The notes under the pieces were generated by a model that was not told the origin of the DNA, made no database searches, and saw only the letters and a program-made list of their open reading frames with translations. From Arenicola marina (taxonomy: Eukaryota; Annelida; Polychaeta; Arenicolidae), in assembly GCA_964019135.1 (NCBI GenBank), contig OZ025260.1:33598254-33662253 (forward strand): 64,000 nt of DNA, in the 5' to 3' direction. Shown piece by piece: positions 57,866 through 64,000 of the stretch. The translations under genes and the position numbers were made by a program. The first letter of the stretch is position 1. Every line of letters starts with the position of its first letter.

Positions 57866-58848
57866 CGGATAAAAACAATGTTTAACACTGGTGAAGACGT
57901 TACTCCGCTTCTGAGCGTTGCCGCTGGTCAGCGTGACGAACAGACACTCCTGGGGATCACTCCTCTGTGTATGCGGTCCATTCCCAGCCATATGCTTCCC
58001 TCCCAGCGGAACCCACACCAGACACCGACATCCTGAAACTCCCGCTCCGTTCAGTGTTTGCCTGGGACGCCAAACGTGGTTACCACGGTAACGATATCCC
58101 CGTCGCGAACTCCCCACTGTGAGTGGAACGCGGCGCGCCGTTTGCCTGGGGGTCCCTGGGGGATCAGATTCGAAATGTGAACTGGGGGCGGCGGGGTGTG
58201 GGGGGAGGGGGGGGAGGTGTGAGCGTCGTCTATCCGGCCCTGGCCCTGGTCGCCATTTGTAATCACCGTAAACTGACTGCGGCCCGATGGTCATTAAGAG
58301 AAGTGGCCATGTTGTGTGGTGACGAGGTAGAGTCTTGTCGCTGCCCGCCTGTCGTTCTGAACAACGACGGCCGCGACGGAGGCATTCGCTGATAATATCT
58401 TTGGTCGGCTTTGGTGAGGTGTAGATAGGAATGATCGTCCTCAGCCCGGCCAAGATATTGATTGATTCGGCGGAGCTGCTGTACGGGTTTATATATGAGA
58501 GAGCCCCTTGGGAGTGCTCGACCCCGTGTGTCCTCTGACATGGCTATTGGCGGCCTGTCACCACACGCTTATAGCATTGGCTTCATTCAATCACTGAGGT
58601 TCTGAATGTGATGTAATCCGATGCTCGTCTTGTCAGCAGAAAGTGGGTACACGTGGGCTGCTTTCTAAACCACCTTTGCCATCTTCCCTGTTAATGTCGC
58701 CACCTGCCTGGTCTTGGCAGACGTAATATGACCTTTAACCTGCACCAACAAAGAGGTTGGCACATGTGGGATAGAGCTGGTTGGCCATCCAGGGTGGTGA
58801 TGGGTTCTGTGGCCACGTACGTCATCGATGATTGAGCCAGCCAGTACA

Positions 58849-59060
58849 CTACCACGTTACTTAGCAGTACACTACCACGTTACTTAACAGTACACTACCA
58901 CGTTACTTAGCAGTACACTACCACGTTACTTAACAGTACACTACCACGTTACTTAGCAGTACACTACCACGTTACTTCACATTACTTAACAGTACATTAC
59001 CACATTACTTCACATTACTTAACAGTACATTACCACATTACTTCACAGTACATTACCACA
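58849..59060. repeat. 23-bp tandem repeat with degenerate continuation
   Basis: About six copies of CAGTACACTACCACGTTACT plus TAA or TAG lie at 58849-58980, then decayed CATTACTTCACAGTACATT variants. Confidence 0.9.
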
Positions 59061-59377
59061 TTTAGCTCACAGTATATTTCTACATATAGTTCACAGCACA
59101 TTACATTATTCCAAGTACATTATCGCGTTTATAGTATGTAATTACATTATTTCACAGTACGTTACTACATTACGTCACTGTGCGCTACCGCATGACTTCA
59201 CAGTACAGCACAGCATATTACCGCCTCTGCTACATGAGACCTGCATGCGGCCTGATTGTCCCTTTTACCTGTGTAATCTCGTTTCGCTGTCTTTAGAGCA
59301 GTCAAGTATCGTGTGCGTGCCTGCCACGTAAGCACCGGAAACTGTTGGGTCGCCAGCTCTGGACCGGCGTCTCTGGC

Positions 59378-59805
59378 GGGACTTGTCTGGCGGGATTGTT
59401 GTCTGGCAGCACTTGGCTGGTGGGATTGTTGTCTGGCGGGGATGTTGTCTGGTGGGGATGTTGTCTGGCGGGATGTTGTCTGGAGGGACTTGTCTGGCGG
59501 GACTGTTGTCTGGCGGGACTATTGTCTGGTGGGACTGTTATCTGGCGGGACTATTGTCTGGCGGGACTGTTGTCTGGCGGGACTATTGTCTGGTGGGACT
59601 GTTATCTGGCGGGACTATTGTCTGGCGGGACTGTTGTCTGGCGGGACTGTTGTCTGGCGGGACTGTTGTCTGGCGGGACTTGTCTGGCGGGACTTGTCTG
59701 GAGGGACTTTTGTCTGGCGGACTGTTGTCTGGAGGTACTGTTGTCTGGCGGAACTGTTGTCTGGCGGAACTGTTGTCTGGCGGCACTGTTGTCTGATGAC
59801 TCTTT
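59378..59805. repeat. 16-bp tandem repeat, about 25 copies
   Basis: The unit is GTTGTCTGGCGGGACT with GTTATC, ATTGTC and GGAGGGACT variants. The 16-bp period keeps all + frames open for long runs (up to 256 codons), which I take as spurious. Confidence 0.93.
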
Positions 59806-60730
59806 GGCGGGTCTGTTGTGGCAGTGTCGGGTGTGTTGTTATTGTTACTCGAGACACTGCTATTATTGTCACTACTTTTATTGTCACCAGTGTCTCCCTC
59901 GCTCGTGAACGATCTATTTATGGTTTCCATGTCACAACCCTCGTTATGGGTCGACTTAACTACACCCCCCCTGCCACACTAACCCCCTCCAACCCCCACT
60001 CCTACCCCATACCACCACCAGCTTGGTTGCGGACTCGCACGAGGATCCATGGAAATATGAGAAAATGCTGCCATAATTCCTGACCCGCACTTGAATCTCT
60101 TACCCCTCCCAGCCCCCTCCTGGTCGATGGTCTTTGCCCAGTTGCCCCTGCCCCCCCCCCCCCATGATCCGGTGATGGATCACGGACGTGGGACGCCCGC
60201 GGGTGGGGCTATCCGGACGGCTTGAAAGCCGCCACGCCTGTCGGGATATGCTAACGCCGACCGAGACAAAAACTTGGGGCGGCGCTTCGTCTTGATGTGT
60301 GCCCCGTGGCCCAGCGGCGAACAACTGTGAGTGGGGGTGGGGGGGGGGGGGTGGCAGGAGAGCCACGGGGGTCGTGGCGTAAGGCGACACCATATCTGGG
60401 TTTATTGTTTCCTTGGGAGAAGGGGTGGGGTGGTGATGCCGGTGGGGGGGGGAGGTGCCGCGTCCGTCTTGGTGTCAGAAGACGGGCCGGGCTCCCGGAA
60501 ATCTACATGTGTGGTGTGGCCCAAAACTGTCCATTTCACGATGATAGTACTCTGGAGCCTGGTTTGCGGCGTGGATGACGACAGTTCGGTCTGCTCGCAG
60601 GGCGTTTGAAGTGTTTGAATAGAGGGCTTGCGGAATGGCATCCTCAGTTTTGTTTGTGTTTTTTTGCCTTTTTTGGTGCGCCATTCGGTTTGAACAGGGT
60701 TGGATCTGATTAGAGCGAGCAAGACGACGA

Positions 60731-61152
60731 AGCTATGCCCCGGGTGTGTCTGCCTTGGCGAGAGCTATGCCCCGGGTGCGTCTGCCTTGGCGAGAGCTAT
60801 GCCCCGTGTGTGTCTGCCTTGGCGAGAGCTATGCCCCGGGTGTGTCTGTCTTGGCGAGAGCTATGCCCCGGGTGTGTCTGCCTTGGCGAGAGCTATGCCC
60901 CGGGTGTGTCTGCCTTGGCGAGAGCTATGCCCCGGGTGTGTCTGCCTTGGCGAGAGCTATGCCCCGGGTGTGTCTGCCTTGGCGAGAGCTATGCCCCGGG
61001 TGTGTCTGCCTTGGCGAGATCTATGCCCCGGGTGTGTCTGCCTTGGCGAGAGCTATGCCCCGGGTGTGTCTGCCTTGGCGAGAGCTATGCCCCGGGTGTG
61101 TCTGCCTTGGCGAGAGCTATGCCCCGGGTGTGTCTGCCTTGGCGAGAGCTAT
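60731..61152. repeat. 32-bp tandem repeat, about 13 copies
   Basis: The unit is AGCTATGCCCCGGGTGTGTC then TGCCTTGGCGAG, nearly invariant. All three + frames stay open across it because three units make 96 bp. No coding signal exists outside it. Confidence 0.95.
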
Positions 61153-61451
61153 GTTCACGTCTTACTCGCGACTGCTGTCTGCCACGGAACTCATGGAGAT
61201 TTACATACACAATGGGCCATATTGGGCGGTGATTAGCATATCATTGCTTCCAATCAGTGTACATTATCTAAAGTACGGATCAGCTATTGTACAATAATTA
61301 TTAGGTACAATATTTATTACGCTATCGAATGTGTTTGTTGCATATTCCAGATGTAGATTGATGGTCAAGAGGTTCAACACGATATGAGGGATGACACATC
61401 GGGGTTTTCGAACACTTTTCGCCTAAAGAGTCCAAGAAATAGCGAAACGAT

Positions 61452-61940
61452 GTTGGGGTGAATCATGGCCTAATGTAACGGGGTTGGGGTGAATCATGGC
61501 CTAATGTAACGGGGTTGAGGTGAATCATGGCTCAATTTAACAGGGTTGGGGTGAATCATGGCCTACTGTAACAGGGTTGGGGTGAATCATGACCTAATGT
61601 AACAGAGATGGGGTCAATCATGGCCTAATGTAATAGGGTTGGGGTTAATTATGGCCTAATGTAACGGGGTTGAGGGGAATCATGGCTCAGTATAACAGGG
61701 TTGAGGGGAATCATGGCCTAATGTAACGAGGTTGGGGTGAATCATGGTCTAATGTAACGGGTTGGGGTGAATCATGGCCTAATGCAACGGGGTTGAGGGG
61801 AATCATGGCCTAATGTAACGAGGTTGGGGTGAGTCATGGCCTAATGTAACGGGTTGGGGTGAATCATGGCCTAATGCAACGGGGTTGAGGGGAATCATGG
61901 CCTAATGTAACGGGGTTGGGGTGAATCATGGCCTATGTAT
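61452..61940. repeat. 31-bp tandem repeat, about 16 copies, apparently SINE-derived
   Basis: The unit is GGGGTTGGGGTGAATCATGG then CCTAATGTAAC. Its right end runs without a break into a SINE copy (61936-62012), and the unit matches the SINE segment GGGGTTGGATGAAACAGGCC found at about 20450-20475. Confidence 0.9.
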
Positions 61941-62012
61941 GTAGGTGTGAGGGCGCGAACCCATGACCTGAAGGTCTGCAGCCCCGCCCGTGCACCGGCT
62001 AAGCTAGAGAGG
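61936..62012 (-). mobile_element. tRNA-derived SINE fragment at the end of the 31-bp array
   Basis: The - strand has CTTAGCCGGTGCACGGGC (box A-like) and CATGGGTTCGCGCCC (box B-like), followed by CTCACACCTACATA as in the copy at 20405-20561 (CTCACACCTGCAT). Confidence 0.6.
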
Positions 62013-62306
62013 TGGACTTAGGTGGTTCGGCCTGCACTGCCGACTGCATTGTGTGTAGGTCCAGCTCCCTGTGGTTGTCCCTGTCGAAGTCATATCGCCG
62101 TGTATGACGTACTGAGGATGCCGCAGTCGCCACGTAAAAGCCGAGGTTTTGGTTGTTCTGGCAGGCTTCATCCATAACTAATGTGTGTTTGTTTTGTGTC
62201 TGTTTTACGGACATATGGCATTTTTACTGTATCGTTAGAGACACGCTGAAGTCGCCAAAATATTTCTGAATGTTATGTAGACAAACTCCGCCAACTTTCT
62301 GGCGCC

Positions 62307-62522
62307 TCCACCCCGCCTCCACCCCGCCTCCACCCCGCCTCCACCCCGCCTCCACTCCGCCTCCACCCCGCCTCCACCCCGCCTCCACCCCGCCTCCACC
62401 CCGCCTCCACCCCGCCTCCACTCCGCCTCCACCCCGCCTCCACCCCGCCTCCACCCCGCCTCCACCCCGCCTCCACTCCGCCTCCACCCCGCCTCCACCC
62501 CGCCTCCATCCCGCCTCCACCC
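62307..62522. repeat. 11-bp tandem repeat, about 20 copies, C-rich on + strand
   Basis: The unit is CGCCTCCACCC, occasionally CGCCTCCACTC. The - strand carries about 20 runs of four G at 11-bp spacing (GGGGTGGAGGC), a strong potential G-quadruplex array. The repeat gives short spurious open frames on both strands. Confidence 0.95.
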
Positions 62523-63173
62523 ATCAGGCACGGTGCAAGTGGCAGTTTTGGCCGCAGCGCTGTCCCGGCTGCCTTTATGCGATATACCCTGTCGTTACCT
62601 TGAATATCTGGAGCGTCCTGCAGACGGGTGGCGGTGGGTGACAGGGTCTTGGTATGGCTGATGGCAAGGCAAATCCGGCTGACAGCGACTGTACCCTCCC
62701 CCCACCCCCACAGTCCCGCCAGCCCCCTTCACCGTTACCATGCCGATGACGCTCGGACCCTCTGCGTAATTCTGGGGGTTCTGTCCGTTCACTCGCGGCG
62801 TCCTCTGCGGAGTGGATGGCGGGGGGGGGGGGGGGGAGTCCCAGCTGCCCTTCCCTACGCCAGCCCCAGGCGTGTCTGGGGTCGGTCGCCCGTCTCTCTG
62901 CCCTCAAAAGACGTGGCACCCGGTATCCGGGTAACCGGGTATCTGGGTGTTGCCACCCACCGCATAGGCAAACCCCACAACCTTGAACCTTGGTCGCTTT
63001 AAAGCACCGGGTTATAGCGTCTGCTATGTTGCTCCTACCATCGGCATGTAAAATGTAGCCCCCCTTCCCACCACCCCCACCCCACCCCTATGCACCCCTC
63101 CCTCTTCTTTGACCTGCCCCAGTCAACCCTGTTGTCGTCCTGACGACGATGGGTCTATCACCCCCTGGTGTGG

Positions 63174-63206
63174 CCTGGTGTGGCCTGGTGTGGCCTTGTG
63201 TGGCCA
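63174..63206. repeat. 10-bp tandem repeat, about 4 copies
   Basis: The unit TGGTGTGGCC repeats with one change (TTGTGTGGCC). Confidence 0.85.
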
Positions 63207-63654
63207 TGGTTGGGAGAGAGGGAGGGAGAGAGGGGAGGGAGGAAAAAAAGGAGAATTGCGGCACCATCTCTACCGCTCTGGCAATGACTGACTACTAATG
63301 ACTAACCTTCCTGCAGGAGTAGTCACCCCTCGGGGTAGTCACCTCACCGCCGCTGTCAATTTGGGCGTCAGGCTCGGGCTGTAAGCTGTGTAATCGGTGC
63401 GGGATTAATCGTATCATGCTCCACCGTTCCACCCCGCCTCCACCCTCTACCCCGTCCACCCCGCCCCTCGCCCCCTCCACCCCCCCCCCTCCAGCCCCAC
63501 CCCACCTCATGACGCGAGCCTGACGGCGCCAGAATAACTGTCAGGGGTAAGGATGCTGTGTTTTGAGATGACAGGACGTCGGATCTCTCCGTCACTCTCA
63601 ACCTCTCTCAATCGGGGCATTGTGCGACTTCTTTATGACGACGGTGATGACATT

Positions 63655-63990
63655 ACAGGTGACGCTAAAGGTGTCATACATGTGACGCTAAAGGTGACAT
63701 ATATGTGACGCTAAAGGTGATATACATGTGACGCTAAAGGTGACATATGTGACGCTAAAGGTGACATACATGTGACGCTAAAGGTGACATACATGTGACG
63801 CTAAAGGTGACATACATGTGACGCTAAAGGTGACATATATGTGACGCTAAAGGTGACGCTAAAGGTGATATACATGTGACACTAAAGGTGACATATATGT
63901 GACGCTAAAGGTGACACTAATGATGACATACCTGTGACGCTAAACGTGACACAAAAAGTGACTAAACATGACGCTAAAGGTGACGTTAAC
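63655..63990. repeat. 23-bp tandem repeat, about 14 copies with degenerate end
   Basis: The unit is GTGACGCTAAAGGTGACATA then CAT, with an internal half-repeat (GTGACGCTAAA / GGTGACA). It becomes irregular after 63850 and reaches the window edge region. Confidence 0.92.
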
Positions 63991-64000
63991 GATGCGTTAA

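Larger units (their letters stand above)
52663..64000 (+). other. Neurobeachin intron 1 (start); no further exon recognised
   Basis: From 52.9 to 55.2 kb the sequence is AT-rich and unique. From 55.3 kb it turns GC-rich with short minisatellites and C/G homopolymers. I looked for the next neurobeachin exon in all frames and did not find it, so the intron exceeds 11.3 kb. Confidence 0.6.

Noticed and set aside
59313..60083. 256-codon ORF over the 16-bp array
   Set aside because: All + frames are open across the repeat and the non-repeat ends show no similarity or splice support.
60700..61297. Three overlapping ORFs of 165-183 codons
   Set aside because: An effect of the 32-bp repeat read in all frames.

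Overview
This is a window of animal nuclear DNA. All coding sequence is split into short exons with GT..AG introns. The exons encode ordinary animal proteins, and the rest is full of tandem repeats (minisatellites, VNTRs), poly-C/poly-G tracts, tRNA-derived SINE-like copies and foldback/MITE elements. Protein divergence from vertebrate families points to an invertebrate bilaterian, possibly a lophotrochozoan or another marine invertebrate. I cannot fix the phylum from this sequence alone.

Three genes are supported. (1) At the left edge, on the + strand, are the last four coding exons (1-1741) of a cyclin G-family gene, followed by a long gene-free stretch that may hold its 3'UTR. (2) On the - strand, a complete SEPT6-group septin gene runs from its start codon at 52121 to its stop at 15726. 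I could place all eleven coding exons with matching splice phases (about 421 aa), plus one alternative 5' coding exon at 30137-30356. (3) On the + strand, starting at 52504, is the first coding exon of a neurobeachin/LRBA-type BEACH protein. Its first intron fills the rest of the window. The septin and neurobeachin genes are head to head, with 382 bp between start codons. Cyclin G and septin are tail to tail, about 14 kb apart.

The septin introns are exceptional because nearly every one is inflated by a different VNTR: 45/42 bp at 16.9-18.8 kb, 33 bp at 19.0-19.2 kb, 56 bp at 21.15-24.6 kb, 62 bp at 25.3-26.3 kb, 32 bp at 32.1-33.0 kb, 47 bp at 33.5-36.0 kb, and a 33-bp array with higher-order structure at 39.1-48.5 kb. 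Two of these (56 bp and 62 bp) are made of repeated copies of the end of the adjacent septin exon together with its 5' splice site. The real donor is therefore followed by about 61 and 15 near-identical decoy donors. This is the most unusual signal in the window.

The neurobeachin intron (52.7-64 kb) begins AT-rich and then becomes a series of short GC-rich minisatellites. One of these (61.45-61.94 kb) appears to have grown out of a SINE. The very long open reading frames in the arrays (up to 840 codons) are by-products of repeat periodicity and are not annotated as genes.
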